Positions 1 through 9,158 of a stretch of 64,000 nt of DNA are shown piece after piece. Every line of letters starts with the position of its first letter. The first letter of the stretch is position 1. The DNA comes from Corynebacterium canis (lineage in GTDB: Bacteria; Actinomycetota; Actinomycetes; Mycobacteriales; Mycobacteriaceae): the NCBI RefSeq assembly GCF_030408595.1, contig NZ_CP047080.1, forward strand, positions 1,261,247 through 1,325,246, read 5' to 3'. The notes beneath the pieces are model-generated. The model was not told the DNA's origin and searched no databases. It saw only the letters and a program-made list of their open reading frames with translations. Both the position numbers and the translations under genes were made by a program.

Positions 1-120
1 GCTTGCGAAATTGGCTACCCACGGTGAACTATGGGCGAATCGGGCTAAAGGCGTCATTTTGATGTGGTTGGTTGCTTCCAACCTATCCTCGCATCGAGGG
101 TTGAACGGTGTCTACCGATA

Positions 121-228
121 TTTTTTACATCAAAATCCCGAAATCTGTGTAAAACATATCGCGGCGGCGGCCCAGGGCGGCCCCAGATGATGAAAATTAC
201 ACAGAATCCGGGATTCGTGTGTAAAAAA
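121..228. repeat. Imperfect inverted repeat, 32-nt arms
   Basis: The arm at 121-152 is the reverse complement of 197-228 at 26 of 32 positions. The arms end in a run of six T on the left and six A on the right and enclose a GC-rich 44-base centre. Read as RNA it would fold into a long hairpin. It could be a bidirectional terminator or a small MITE-like remnant; no transposase is nearby. Confidence 0.7.
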
Positions 229-604
229 CTTCATGTGGAGGGTGCAACCTATTTCTGGAGGCGTGTTAGTGGCCATATTCCGGCGGCTACGGCGGTGGTG
301 CACCGGGGCTCCGAGGTGAATGGGGTGCGATGCGTAGTTGGGAGCCCCGATAGGTATAAAACCAGATCTTTTTCGCGTGGAAATCGCCCGAGGGCGCCCC
401 GAAACGGCTCGGAACCCGGCGTCCTCGGGAGAAAAACGGGTCCGGCGTTAAGTCCGGGGGTGTTTTGGGCGCGATTCAAAGGGGCCGTTTAAGGCGTTTG
501 GGGGTACTTGGGTATGCGGAGGGGGCTTAGCGGGCCTTAAAACGCGAGATTGGAATGCGCCATATTTGATTGGGCACGATATAGCGCGATGACCAGGGAA
601 TTTG

Positions 605-683
605 CCTCCCGGACGCCAGGAGCCCAGGGAAAACCCGGCGGGCACAACCGACCTCCCGGACGCCAGGAGCCCAGGGAAAACCC
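605..683. repeat. Two-copy direct repeat, 32 bp identical, 47-bp period
   Basis: Bases 605-636 and 652-683 are identical and are separated by 15 bases. The pair lies just after the stop codon of the acyl-CoA ligase gene (minus strand). Each unit contains short complementary stretches (CTCC...GGAG) and so could fold weakly. Two copies with one spacer are not enough to call a CRISPR array. Confidence 0.85.
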
Positions 684-698
684 AAACCACCCCACCAC

Positions 699-2414
699 CT
701 ACTTCTCGCCGGGGCCTTTGAGTTTGATTACTCGGAAATCGCCGTCGGCGAGGTGTTTCCGCAGGTCTTTTTTGTCGAATTTGTCCACGGAGGTTTTGTC
801 GATGGATGCGACGAAGGTCCAGTATTCGGGAAGCATCCAGGCGGGGAGTTTTTCGCGGAGGGTGTCGCGCAGGGCTTCGGCGGTTTCCCGGGTGGCGGGC
901 ACTCCGGCGTGAAGGACGGTTACGGCTAGGGGGCGTTCGCCCCATTTGTCGTCGGGGAATCCGATTACTGCCGCTTCCACCACGTTTTCGGATTCCATGA
1001 CCAGGTTTTCCAGCTGCACGGAGTAGATCCATTCGCCGCCGGACCGGATGACGTCCCGCGCCCGGTCTTCGATGGTCAGGAACCCGTCTTTGGTGATGGA
1101 GCCCACATCTCCGGTCCGTAGCCAGCCGTCGGCGGTGAATTTGTCGCGGGCGTCGTCAACATCTTTGCCGCGGAATTCGTGGGCGCTGCCGCCGTCGCTT
1201 TCGGTGGGGGAATGGTAGTAGGAGGCGGTCACCCAGTTTCCGCGCACTTGGATTTCGCCTTGGTTGCGGTCGGTCCCGGTGACTACTTCGCCGTCGGTGA
1301 CCACGCGGTATTCGATGGAGGCGGGGAAGCGGCCTTGGCTGATGCGGTAATTCCAACGCGCTTCGCCGCTCACCCCGTATGGTGGCCGGGCGACGGTGCC
1401 GATGGGGGAGGTTTCGGTCATGCCCCAGATGTGGATAACGTCCACGCCGTAGCGTTCCTCCCATAGTTTGATCAGGATCGGCGGCGCCGGCGACCCGCCG
1501 ACGAAGATTTCCACCAGGCTCATGCGTTCCGGCGGGTTGCTCAGGTAGTGCACCATGAGGGAGATCCATAGTGTGGGCACGCCGTTGGCCACGCGCGGGT
1601 GGGTGCGCGCGATAATGGTGGCTAGTGTCGCGGGGGAGAGGTCGCGCCCTGGGAAGACGAGGGGCGTGCCGGACATGAATGCGGCGACGGGGATGCCCCA
1701 GCTGAGCACGTGGTAGATGGGCACGCAGCATAGGAATGGTTCGCCGTGGGTGATGGCGAAGGAGTCGGTGGTGCGCAGGCTCATGGAGTGTAGGTATATG
1801 GAGCGGTGTGAGTATGCCACGCCTTTGGGGGCTCCGGTGGTTCCGGTGGAATACACGATGGCGGCGGCGGTGTTTTCGGGCAGTTCGGGCCAGGGGTAGT
1901 CGGTGGAGCGGCCGTCGAGAAGCGCTTCGTAGGAGTGGGTGGCAATGTGCTCGGGGATTGCCGCGAAGGCTGCGTCGAGGTTGCCTTCACCGATCATAAC
2001 GACGGCGCGTACGCTGGGGCATTCCTGTAACAGTTCACCGAGCTGCGGGGCTAGGCGGGGGTCGGCGATAATTATTTCGTTTTGGGCGTGATTAATAATG
2101 TGTTGGATCTGGTCTTGCATGAGTTGTTTATTCAGCGGGTTGAATACCGCCCCCATGCAGGAGACTGCGAATAAAGTTTCTAAATGCTCGGCGCAGTTGT
2201 ACATGAATGTGCCTACGCGCTGGTCATCGTCGATGCCGAGCTCGTCCCGCAATGCGTGCGCGAGCGCGGCGGCCCGGGCGCCGATATTGGCGAAGGTGGT
2301 TTCTTCCGGCCCGTTGACTCCCCAAGTGGTCACGGTGGTGTCCCCGTGGACGCTGCTGCCGTAGCGCAAAATGCGGGAAATTGACAGCGGAAGGTCGTTC
2401 ATTGTGCTGAGCAT
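699..2414 (-). CDS. Long-chain acyl-CoA ligase / AMP-binding enzyme
   Basis: A 571-residue member of the ANL (acyl-CoA synthetase) superfamily. These enzymes activate a fatty or other carboxylic acid with ATP to an acyl-adenylate and transfer it to CoA. The AMP-binding P-loop is clear (YSTGTTGAPKG, about residue 190), as are the GWLRTGDVG motif near residue 445 and the C-terminal catalytic-lysine region (DKFDKKDLRKH). The start at 2414 gives MLSTMNDLPL, which resembles the MLxTMQ start common in actinobacterial FadD proteins; GTG 2423 and ATG 2402 are alternatives. No signal peptide is visible. It is divergent from rho and stands alone. The true substrate cannot be told from sequence. Confidence 0.9.
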   Translation of the reverse strand: MLSTMNDLPLSISRILRYGSSVHGDTTVTTWGVNGPEETTFANIGARAAALAHALRDELGIDDDQRVGTFMYNCAEHLETLFAVSCMGAVFNPLNKQLMQDQIQHIINHAQNEIIIADPRLAPQLGELLQECPSVRAVVMIGEGNLDAAFAAIPEHIATHSYEALLDGRSTDYPWPELPENTAAAIVYSTGTTGAPKGVAYSHRSIYLHSMSLRTTDSFAITHGEPFLCCVPIYHVLSWGIPVAAFMSGTPLVFPGRDLSPATLATIIARTHPRVANGVPTLWISLMVHYLSNPPERMSLVEIFVGGSPAPPILIKLWEERYGVDVIHIWGMTETSPIGTVARPPYGVSGEARWNYRISQGRFPASIEYRVVTDGEVVTGTDRNQGEIQVRGNWVTASYYHSPTESDGGSAHEFRGKDVDDARDKFTADGWLRTGDVGSITKDGFLTIEDRARDVIRSGGEWIYSVQLENLVMESENVVEAAVIGFPDDKWGERPLAVTVLHAGVPATRETAEALRDTLREKLPAWMLPEYWTFVASIDKTSVDKFDKKDLRKHLADGDFRVIKLKGPGEK

Positions 2415-2461
2415 GAAGACCACTTTAGCGCCCGATTATCTATGTAGCGGCAGTCATGGGG

Positions 2462-2467
2462 TACACT
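2462..2467 (+). promoter_or_regulatory. Candidate -10 box of rho
   Basis: TACACT matches the corynebacterial TANNNT -10 element and lies about 250 bases before the rho start codon; no good -35 is seen, which is usual in this group. It would give a leader of roughly 240 nt. Confidence 0.4.
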
Positions 2468-2552
2468 ATTGCTGAACCGACAGGTCGCCCGTTCCAGGGG
2501 AGTTTGAGGCGCTACACGCAACGCCTGTTTCTGTAAGAATTTTTCCCGCCGG

Positions 2553-2609
2553 GACGGAGCCTAATGTCCGTCGGATTCCGTACCCACTCGAACGTGAGTA
2601 TCCGGTACG
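2553..2609 (+). promoter_or_regulatory. Structured leader of rho (two hairpins)
   Basis: Two hairpins can be drawn. GACGGA (2553-2558) pairs with TCCGTC (2567-2572), and its loop carries the ATG of the small upstream ORF. CGTACC-CACTC (2579-2589) pairs with GTGAG (2594-2598) and GGTACG (2604-2609) around a GAAC loop, with a 5-base bulge. Rho genes are often autoregulated through their leaders in other bacteria; such control here is inference. Confidence 0.5.
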
Positions 2610-2659
2610 TCCACCAAGATTGGCCCTTATTCGCAGAGGATTTCTACGGGGCTAACTGA
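2564..2659 (+). CDS. Possible 31-codon upstream ORF in the rho leader
   Basis: ATG at 2564 is preceded by GGAG with five bases between and opens a frame of 31 codons that ends TGA at 2659, 56 bases before the rho start. Its own start signal lies inside a hairpin. The peptide has no recognisable motif and no run of one amino acid, so a classical attenuator is not suggested. It may be a regulatory uORF or a chance frame. Confidence 0.3.
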   Translation: MSVGFRTHSNVSIRYVHQDWPLFAEDFYGAN

Positions 2660-2715
2660 ATTCCACAGACGCACACCGGTTTGATAGAGCCGGGATGTGC
2701 CACGAAAGGACATCT

Positions 2716-4596
2716 GTGACCGATACGGACACCACCGCAAACCTAGCTGCCCTCCGGTTGCCGGAGCTTCGCAGGATGGCGCAGTCTTTGGGGATCCGCG
2801 GTATTTCAACAATGCGCAAGGGTGCTTTGATTGAGGCAATTCAGGCTGGGGGAGCCGCTTCTGCGAATACTGCCCCTGGTGCGTCGGCCCCGGCTGAGCC
2901 GAGTGTTGAGGGGGAGGTCGCGCCCGTTCAGCGTCGCCGCCGCCGTGTCACTACCGAGGTGATTGCTACCGCCGAAGCGGAGCCAGCACCTACCGCGCCT
3001 GAGGCGCCCGTTTCGCCGGTTTCGGAAGCTCCCGCCGAAGCGGAGTCTGGCGATGTGAAGGTTACCGCCGAGGAGCGGGAGGCGGAGCAGCGGGAGGCGA
3101 AGGCGGAGGAGCGCCATGAGTCGCGTTCGCAGGCTCGCCGGGCGCGCCGGAATCGTGCGCGTAGTAATCAACGTGAGCGGGAGCGTCGTGAGCGGGAGGC
3201 GCAGCGTGAGACTGTGGCTCCGGCGGATGAGGCTGCCGAGGCACCGGCGGAACAACAGGCGCCGGAGCAGGAGGCTGTGGTTGAGCGCCAGGAACGCCCG
3301 GAGCGTTTCACCCGTGAGCAGCGTGAGCCGCGTGACGACGACCGTCGTGGCCGCAGCCGTAACCGCCGTGACCGTGGCCGTAATCGGCGCGATCGCGATC
3401 ATATGGATGAGCTGCGGGAAGACGATGTATTGCAGCAGATCGCCGGCATCGTTGAGATTTTGGAAAACGGTAATGCGTTTGTGCGCACGAGCGGCTACCA
3501 GTCTGGCCCGGCGGATGTGTATGTGAATTCGCAGCTGATTCGCCGGTTGGGTTTGCGTCGGGGTGACGCGGTGATTGGCCAGATTAAGGTTGGGGGGCCG
3601 CAGCAGGTGCACGGCACGGGCCGGAATCGCCAGAAATATAATGTGCTGCAGCGGGTGGATCAGATTAATGGTCTGAGCGTGGAGGAGGCCCGCCACCGCC
3701 CGGAGTTTGCCAAGCTGACGCCGTTGTATCCGAATCAGCGCCTGCGGTTGGAAACGGATCCGAAGATTCTGACCACCCGCGTGATTGACCTGATTATGCC
3801 GATCGGCAAGGGGCAGCGCGCCCTGATCGTGTCCCCGCCGAAGGCCGGTAAGACGACGATTTTGCAGAATGTGGCCAACGCTATCGCCACGAATAATCCG
3901 GAGTGCTATCTCATGGTGGTGCTGGTGGATGAGCGCCCCGAAGAGGTTACGGATATGCAGCGTAACGTCAAGGGCGAGGTAATCGCTTCTACTTTCGATC
4001 GTCCGCCGAGCGAGCACACCGCCGTGGCGGAGCTGGCCATCGAGCGCGCGAAGCGCCTGGTGGAGCAGGGCCAGGACGTGGTCGTGCTGCTGGATTCCAT
4101 TACCCGCCTGGGCCGGGCGTATAACAATTCCTCCCCGGCGTCGGGCCGTATCCTGTCCGGCGGCGTGGATTCCAATGCCTTGTATCCGCCGAAGCGTTTC
4201 CTGGGTGCCGCCCGCAATATTGAAAACGGTGGTTCGTTGACCATTATCGCCACGGCGATGGTGGAGACGGGTTCCGCGGGTGACACCGTGATCTTTGAGG
4301 AGTTCAAGGGCACGGGCAATGCGGAGCTGAAGCTGGACCGTAAGATTTCTGAGCGGCGCGTGTTCCCGGCCGTGGATGTGAACCCCTCGGGCACCCGCAA
4401 GGATGAGCTATTGCTCGCCCCGGAGGAGGCGCGGATTATGCATAAGCTGCGCCGTATCCTGTCTGCGCTGGATAATCAACAGGCCATCGATCTGCTGATC
4501 AAGCAGCTGAAGAAGACCAAGTCCAATGGTGAGTTCTTGATGCAGGTTGCGTCGTCCGCGCCGATGGCTGGCGTGACGGAGGAGGACTTCTCCTAA
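2716..4596 (+). CDS. rho: Transcription termination factor Rho
   Basis: ATP-dependent RNA helicase of the hexameric Rho family that releases transcripts from RNA polymerase. The 626-residue product begins with a Rho N-terminal (SAP-like) helix bundle (about residues 5-45). A long Ala/Glu-rich then Arg-rich insertion follows (about 46-230), characteristic of actinobacterial Rho. Next come the RNA-binding cold-shock-like domain (about 235-310) and the ATPase core with Walker A PPKAGKTT and the GRAYNN region. GTG 2716 is chosen because a GAAAGGA site sits 5-11 bases upstream and the protein starts VTDTD; the upstream ATG at 2695 lies before that site. Its stop overlaps the start of prfA (TAATG), so the two are coupled. 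Confidence 0.97.
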   Translation: MTDTDTTANLAALRLPELRRMAQSLGIRGISTMRKGALIEAIQAGGAASANTAPGASAPAEPSVEGEVAPVQRRRRRVTTEVIATAEAEPAPTAPEAPVSPVSEAPAEAESGDVKVTAEEREAEQREAKAEERHESRSQARRARRNRARSNQRERERREREAQRETVAPADEAAEAPAEQQAPEQEAVVERQERPERFTREQREPRDDDRRGRSRNRRDRGRNRRDRDHMDELREDDVLQQIAGIVEILENGNAFVRTSGYQSGPADVYVNSQLIRRLGLRRGDAVIGQIKVGGPQQVHGTGRNRQKYNVLQRVDQINGLSVEEARHRPEFAKLTPLYPNQRLRLETDPKILTTRVIDLIMPIGKGQRALIVSPPKAGKTTILQNVANAIATNNPECYLMVVLVDERPEEVTDMQRNVKGEVIASTFDRPPSEHTAVAELAIERAKRLVEQGQDVVVLLDSITRLGRAYNNSSPASGRILSGGVDSNALYPPKRFLGAARNIENGGSLTIIATAMVETGSAGDTVIFEEFKGTGNAELKLDRKISERRVFPAVDVNPSGTRKDELLLAPEEARIMHKLRRILSALDNQQAIDLLIKQLKKTKSNGEFLMQVASSAPMAGVTEEDFS

Positions 4597-5669
4597 TGGC
4601 AAAGCAGGTTTCGGTCGTCGACGATATTCTCGCGGAATATCAGGGCCTGGAGATGCAGCTCAGCGACCCTGAATTGCATAATGATGTGGCCCGCGCGCGC
4701 AAGGTGGGCAAGCGCTATTCGGAGCTGCAGCCGATTATCAAGGTGCACACGGAGCTGACCCAGGTGCGCGCGGATCTTGCGGACGCCCGCGAAATGGCGC
4801 ACGAGGATCACGATTTCGTGTCCGAGGTGGAGCGCCTTGCCGCCCGCGAGGTGGAGTTGGAGGAGCAGCTGGCCGACCTGCTGGCCCCGCGCGACCCGCA
4901 CGACGGCGACGATATTGTCATGGAGATCAAGTCCGGCGCCGGCGGCGAGGAGGCCGCCCTGTTCGCCGCGGAAATCGCACGCATGTATCAGCGTTTCGCG
5001 GAGAAGAACGGTTTTACCTGCGAGGTGCTGGGCGTGTCCGAGTCGGATCTGGGCGGCGTCAAGGACCTGACCATGTCTATCCGTTCCAAGCAGCCCTCGC
5101 GCGATGGCGCGTGGAGCGTGTTTAAGTTCGAGGGCGGCGTGCACCGCGTGCAGCGGGTTCCGGTAACGGAGTCCCAGGGCCGCATCCAAACCTCCGCGGC
5201 CGGGGTGCTGGTGTACCCGGAGCCGGACGAGGTGGAGGCCGTGGAGATCGACGATAAGGATCTGCGCATCGATGTGTACCGTTCTTCCGGCAAGGGCGGC
5301 CAGGGCGTGAATACCACGGATTCCGCGGTGCGGATTACGCACCTGCCCACGGGCATTGTGGTGACGTGTCAGAAGGAACGTTCGCAGATTCAGAACAAGG
5401 CCCGGGCGATGCAGGTATTGGCCGCGCGCTTGCAGCAATTGGCCGAGGAGGCCGCGGACGCGGAGGCTGCGGAGGGCCGCGCCGCCCAGATTCGCACCTT
5501 GGACCGTTCGGAGCGCATCCGTACCTATAATTGGCCGGAGAATCGCATCAGCGATCATCGCATTGGTTATAAAGCCAATAACCTTGACACCGTGCTCAAT
5601 GGGGAGCTTGGGGACCTGTTTGCCGCGCTGCAGGCCGCCGATCGCGCAGCCCGCTTGGAAGCTGAGTGA
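4596..5669 (+). CDS. prfA: Peptide chain release factor 1
   Basis: Class I release factor that recognises UAA and UAG stop codons and triggers peptidyl-tRNA hydrolysis. The 357-residue length is standard. The catalytic GGQ lies in [17 protein letters not shown] (about residue 230), and the domain before it carries the expected codon-recognition fold. The ATG overlaps the rho stop by one base, and the stop overlaps the GTG start of prmC by three bases. This places the factor directly before the methyltransferase that modifies its GGQ glutamine. Confidence 0.98.
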   Translation: MAKQVSVVDDILAEYQGLEMQLSDPELHNDVARARKVGKRYSELQPIIKVHTELTQVRADLADAREMAHEDHDFVSEVERLAAREVELEEQLADLLAPRDPHDGDDIVMEIKSGAGGEEAALFAAEIARMYQRFAEKNGFTCEVLGVSESDLGGVKDLTMSIRSKQPSRDGAWSVFKFEGGVHRVQRVPVTESQGRIQTSAAGVLVYPEPDEVEAVEIDDKDLRIDVYRSSGKGGQGVNTTDSAVRITHLPTGIVVTCQKERSQIQNKARAMQVLAARLQQLAEEAADAEAAEGRAAQIRTLDRSERIRTYNWPENRISDHRIGYKANNLDTVLNGELGDLFAALQAADRAARLEAE

Positions 5670-6511
5670 CCTCCGTAGCCGAAAGCGTCTCCGCGGCCGC
5701 CGCCACATTAGCCAGCGCTGGGGTGGCGTCGCCGCTTGTCGACGCCCGCCTGCTCGCCGCCCATGTCCTCGCTTGCGCGCCGCTTGAACTGATGTTCCAC
5801 GAGGGCGATATGCCGGAGGAGTTCTTTGCCTTGGTGCAACGCCGCGCCGCGCGGGAGCCCCTGCAGCATATTACGGGTGTGGCGCCGTTTGGCCCGCTGG
5901 ATTTGGCCGTGGGCCCCGGGGTGTTTATTCCACGTCCGGAGACGGAATTGCTGGCGCAGTGGGCGGTGGATGAGCTGCGCGGCGTCGAAAAGCCGCAGGT
6001 GGTGGATTTGTGCACGGGTTCCGGCGCGCTGGCGGTGTTTATTGCGCACGCGCGTATCGACGCCCTCGTCTCGGCCGTCGAATACGCGTCCGCAGCGTTG
6101 CCTTGGGCACAGCGAAACATTGAGATGTTCACACCCGGTGTTGAGCTTGTGCACGGGGATGCCACCGATATTTCCGTGCTGCCTGGGCTCGCCGCAACGG
6201 TGGATCTGGTGGTGAGCAATCCACCGTATGTTCCCCTGGGCTCGCAGCTGGATGAGGAGTCTCGGCGCGACCCCGCCACCGCCGTGTTCGGCGGGGTGAC
6301 CGGGCTGGATACGATCACCGGCATGTTGCCCGTTGTGCATGCCCTGTTGCGGGGAGGGGGCAAGGTGGGGATCGAACACGATGACGCCACGGGAGCCGGC
6401 GTGCGGGAGGCTTTTGCCGCGCACGGCGGGTTCGGCGAGATCACGCAACACCGTGATCTGGCGGGGCGTGAGCGCTTTGTTACTGCGAGTAAGCTGTTAA
6501 GCCAAGAGTGA
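5666..6511 (+). CDS. prmC: Release factor glutamine methyltransferase PrmC (HemK)
   Basis: SAM-dependent N5-methyltransferase that methylates the Gln of the GGQ motif in release factors. The 281-residue product has the N-terminal helical domain, the SAM-binding motif [12 protein letters not shown] and the catalytic NPPY tetrapeptide ([13 protein letters not shown]). The GTG start overlaps the prfA stop by four bases, a coupling seen in many bacteria. Confidence 0.96.
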   Translation: MTSVAESVSAAAATLASAGVASPLVDARLLAAHVLACAPLELMFHEGDMPEEFFALVQRRAAREPLQHITGVAPFGPLDLAVGPGVFIPRPETELLAQWAVDELRGVEKPQVVDLCTGSGALAVFIAHARIDALVSAVEYASAALPWAQRNIEMFTPGVELVHGDATDISVLPGLAATVDLVVSNPPYVPLGSQLDEESRRDPATAVFGGVTGLDTITGMLPVVHALLRGGGKVGIEHDDATGAGVREAFAAHGGFGEITQHRDLAGRERFVTASKLLSQE

Positions 6512-6529
6512 ATCTTCAGGAGTTGAAAC

Positions 6530-7180
6530 GTGAGTCGAATCTACGATTGTGCCGATGAGGAGACCCGCGAGCTCGGGTTACGGGCGGCGGTCAACGCGGT
6601 CAAAGGCGGCCGCCTCGTGGTGCTCCCCACGGACACGCTATACGGCCTGGGGTGCGATGCCTTTGATAACGACGCCGTGGCCAAGCTCCTGCTGACCAAA
6701 CACCGCGGCCCCGATATGCCGGTACCCGTGCTGGTGGGCAGCTGGGACACCATCCAGGGCCTGGTGCGGGAATACACGCCCCACGCCAAGGCGCTGGTGG
6801 AGGCGTTTTGGCCGGGTGGGCTTTCCATCGTGGTGCCGCAGGCCCCCAGCCTGCCGTGGAACCTCGGTGATACGCGCGGGACGGTGATGCTGCGCATGCC
6901 GCTGCACCCCGTGGCCATCGAATTGCTGCGGGAAACCGGTCCCATGGCGGTGTCCAGCGCCAATATCTCTGGCCAACCGCCAGCGACCACCGTGACGGAC
7001 GCCAAGGCGCAGCTCGGTGCCGGGGCCGCCGCCTATCTCGACGGCGGGGAGTGCCCGGTGGGGAAGGCTTCCACGATCGTGGACCTTTCCGGGCCGAACC
7101 CGAAGCTGCTGCGGGAGGGGGCCATCCCGGCGGAACGCATCGCCGAGGTGTTGGGCATCGACGTGGACGTGTTGCGCTGA
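6530..7180 (+). CDS. L-threonylcarbamoyladenylate synthase (YrdC/Sua5 family)
   Basis: Makes threonylcarbamoyl-AMP from threonine, bicarbonate and ATP for t6A37 modification of ANN-decoding tRNAs. The 216-residue protein is a single YrdC domain, with the substrate pocket motifs PTDTLYGLGCDA and TKHRGPDMPVPVLV and the C-terminal SSANISGQPPATTV. It lacks the extra Sua5 domain of longer homologues. GTG 6530 has a good CAGGAG site upstream. It sits 18 bases after prmC and two bases before wecA, so it is part of the same operon. Confidence 0.95.
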   Translation: MSRIYDCADEETRELGLRAAVNAVKGGRLVVLPTDTLYGLGCDAFDNDAVAKLLLTKHRGPDMPVPVLVGSWDTIQGLVREYTPHAKALVEAFWPGGLSIVVPQAPSLPWNLGDTRGTVMLRMPLHPVAIELLRETGPMAVSSANISGQPPATTVTDAKAQLGAGAAAYLDGGECPVGKASTIVDLSGPNPKLLREGAIPAERIAEVLGIDVDVLR

Positions 7181-7181
7181 C

Positions 7182-8354
7182 ATGGGTGTCGCGGGCGTGC
7201 CATTGCGGGAGCTGGGCCTTGTGCTGCTCGCCGCCGCCACGATCACCTATCTGGCCACCGGGCTGATCCGGCATTGGGTGATGCGCAGCGGGCAGATGGC
7301 GGAGATTCGGGATCGGGATGTGCACACCCAACCCAAGCCGCGGCTGGGCGGGGCGGCGATGTTTCTGGGCTTTACGTGCGCGGTGTGGTTGGCGCACCAA
7401 TTGCCGGCGCTGACCCGCGGCTTTAAGCCCATCACCCCGGAAATGGATGCGGTGATGTGGGGCGCGGTGGTGATCGTGATCGTGGGCGTGATCGACGATC
7501 TGATTGAGATCGACGCCCTGACCAAGCTTATCGGGCAGGTGCTGGGGGCGGTGATCATGAGCATGGTGGGGCTGTCATGGACGCTGCTGTATGTGCCGTT
7601 CGGCGATGGGACCACTGTGGTGTTGGATCAGGTGCAGGGCTCCATAGTCACCTCCGTGTTTACGGTGATGCTGATCAATGCCATGAACTTTGTGGACGGC
7701 TTGGACGGGCTGGCGGCCGGATTGGGCATGATCGCGGGGCTGGCCATCCTGGTGTTTTCGCTGACGGTGCTGCACGATCAGGGCGGTACCGTGTCCGCCT
7801 ATCCGCCGGCGATTATCGCGGCGGCGCTGGTGGGAATGTGCCTGGGCTTTTTGCCACATAATTTCGAACCCTCGCGGATTTTTATGGGGGATTCCGGGTC
7901 CATGCTTATTGGGCTATTGCTGGCGGCGGCTTCTACCTCGGCCTCCGGGAAGATCAATATGAGCCTGTATGGGACCGCGGATTTTATCGCCGTGATGTCG
8001 CCGTTTATCGTGGTGGCGGCCGCGATCTTCGTACCCGTGCTCGATTTGGTCATGGCCGTGGTGCGGCGGGTATCCAAGGGCCGTTCGCCGTTTAGCGCCG
8101 ATAAGATGCACCTGCACCATCGTCTGCTGGAGCTGGGGCACACGCACCGCAGGGTCGTTTTGGTGCTGTACACCTGGGTGTCCGTGGTGGCCTTCGGGGC
8201 GGTGTCCTTTACGGTGTTTCCCTCCGGCTTCGCCTTTATTGGCGTTGGCATGGGTTTGCTGATCGCCGCGGCGCTGACGGTGCGGCCGGCGTTGGATGCG
8301 CGGCGTCGAAACGCGGCGGTGGCCCACCGAAAACACGCGGCGCACGCACGGTAG
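7182..8354 (+). CDS. wecA: MraY/WecA-family glycosyl-1-phosphate transferase
   Basis: Integral membrane enzyme that transfers GlcNAc-1-phosphate to polyprenyl phosphate. In mycolata this begins the linker unit that joins arabinogalactan to peptidoglycan. The 390-residue protein has about 10-11 hydrophobic segments. It carries the family motifs NAMNFVDGLDGLAAG, FMGDSGSML and the HLHHRLLELGH loop. The start is ATG 7182, two bases after the previous stop; an upstream extension in frame would overlap the preceding gene by over 160 bases and is rejected. The WecA-type assignment rather than MraY rests on the HIHH-like loop and gene context. Confidence 0.93.
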   Translation: MGVAGVPLRELGLVLLAAATITYLATGLIRHWVMRSGQMAEIRDRDVHTQPKPRLGGAAMFLGFTCAVWLAHQLPALTRGFKPITPEMDAVMWGAVVIVIVGVIDDLIEIDALTKLIGQVLGAVIMSMVGLSWTLLYVPFGDGTTVVLDQVQGSIVTSVFTVMLINAMNFVDGLDGLAAGLGMIAGLAILVFSLTVLHDQGGTVSAYPPAIIAAALVGMCLGFLPHNFEPSRIFMGDSGSMLIGLLLAAASTSASGKINMSLYGTADFIAVMSPFIVVAAAIFVPVLDLVMAVVRRVSKGRSPFSADKMHLHHRLLELGHTHRRVVLVLYTWVSVVAFGAVSFTVFPSGFAFIGVGMGLLIAAALTVRPALDARRRNAAVAHRKHAAHAR

Positions 8355-8357
8355 GAT

Positions 8358-8795
8358 ATGGAAGCTGTGACTGCAACACCTTCGGAATACGACGACCCCC
8401 GGCGACCGCTCATACGTGCGCTTAGGTACGGGGCTTACGCGCTGCTCGTGATCGCACTGTGCTCGCTGGCGCTCTGGGGTTGGGTGGCCGACCTGGCGGG
8501 CGTGTGGGGCGTGCTGCTGGGAGCCGCAATTGGGGGCGGTTTTATGCTGCTGACAGTTCTCAGCGTTTTAGTGACCTCGGATACATCGCCGACAACGACG
8601 GGGGCGGTGGTGCTCGGCGGCTGGCTCGTTAAAGTCATTGTTTTGATTATCGTTCTGTATCTAATTCAGGACCTTGGGTTTTACCACAAGTGGGCACTGC
8701 TGGTAACCACGGTGTTGGCTTTGCTCGCGGTGCTTACCTGCGAAGTCTGGGGCGTAATTACCGCAAAAGTTACGTACGTGCAGCCCGAAAACTGA
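8358..8795 (+). CDS. atpI: ATP synthase I-like small membrane protein
   Basis: A 145-residue protein with four predicted membrane helices (about residues 28-48, 52-72, 82-105, 112-135) and hydrophilic ends. Its place directly before atpB matches AtpI, an assembly helper of the F0 c-ring in other bacteria. Sequence conservation in this family is low, so the name rests largely on position and topology. GTG at 8367 (VTATPS) is an alternative start. Confidence 0.75.
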   Translation: MEAVTATPSEYDDPRRPLIRALRYGAYALLVIALCSLALWGWVADLAGVWGVLLGAAIGGGFMLLTVLSVLVTSDTSPTTTGAVVLGGWLVKVIVLIIVLYLIQDLGFYHKWALLVTTVLALLAVLTCEVWGVITAKVTYVQPEN

Positions 8796-8834
8796 GTCGC
8801 TACGCTACCCCCGTCCGTGACACACCGAGTGTGG

Positions 8835-8850
8835 TGTGACGTACCTTACA
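8835..8850. promoter_or_regulatory. Candidate GlxR (CRP-type, cAMP) binding site
   Basis: TGTGACGTACCTTACA fits the corynebacterial GlxR consensus TGTGA-N6-TCACA except for one base in the right half. GlxR is known to act on the atp operon of C. glutamicum. The site is about 100 bases upstream of the candidate -10 box at 8950. Confidence 0.6.
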
Positions 8851-8898
8851 AAATTTTGTTTGCGCAGTTCAGGGCACTTACTTAAAGTGCTATGGCAA

Positions 8899-8915
8899 GG
8901 GGTAGCGGCTACCCC
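8899..8915. repeat. Perfect inverted repeat GGGGTAGC-G-GCTACCCC
   Basis: Eight-base arms around a single base, upstream of the candidate atpB promoter. The one-base centre is too short for an RNA hairpin loop without opening pairs, so a protein operator is more likely than a terminator. Its regulator is unknown. Confidence 0.6.
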
Positions 8916-9158
8916 CCGTGATACTTCGGAAAAACCCAAACTGACCTGTTATTCTATCGAGCGGGCAAGGGTGTCTAGCTAAGGCGCAGGTTTACAAAAC
9001 CTGTGAAAATGATCTGGCATTTTTCCCCAATGGCCGCTGCGATGATGTGCGACGGAGTCCGTGGCGGTCTAGGTAGTTTTTCAGACGTCCATCGCACCGT
9101 ACGGGAAACCTGTACGGCCCGAACACGGGAGAGAACGCTGAGCGTTACAACACTGTCC

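Larger units (their letters stand above)
1..698. other. No convincing gene; repeat-bearing intergenic region
   Basis: About 700 bases downstream of the acyl-CoA ligase gene. Reading frames up to 142 codons exist, but none shows a recognisable domain, a credible ribosome binding site or the codon bias of the neighbours, so I treat them as chance frames in GC-rich DNA. The stretch does hold an inverted repeat (121-228) and a tandem repeat (605-683), listed separately. The part before position 1 is not visible, so the tail of another gene or element could lie here. Confidence 0.5.
8796..9158 (+). promoter_or_regulatory. atp operon upstream region
   Basis: A 363-base gap between atpI and atpB. 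It holds a GlxR-like site (8835-8850), a perfect 8-bp inverted repeat with one-base centre (8899-8915), and a candidate -10 box TATTCT (8950-8955) that could serve atpB. The remaining part, about 9000-9158, is an open extension of the atpB frame but is probably untranslated leader. Confidence 0.6.

Noticed and set aside
64-492. A 142-codon frame in the first 500 bases
   Set aside because: No family resemblance, unusual composition, no ribosome site, and it runs through the inverted repeat at 121-228.
605-683. CRISPR array
   Set aside because: Only two repeats and a single 15-base spacer, far shorter than a CRISPR spacer, and no cas gene in the window.
3116-4017. Frames of several hundred codons on the other strand and in other frames of rho
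   Set aside because: Shadow frames caused by high GC and the Arg/Glu-rich insertion; the rho frame has intact family motifs throughout.
9003-9158. N-terminal extension of atpB
   Set aside because: The extra 52 residues are not hydrophobic or family-like, while the conserved M-x-GEFHAP start is at 9159.
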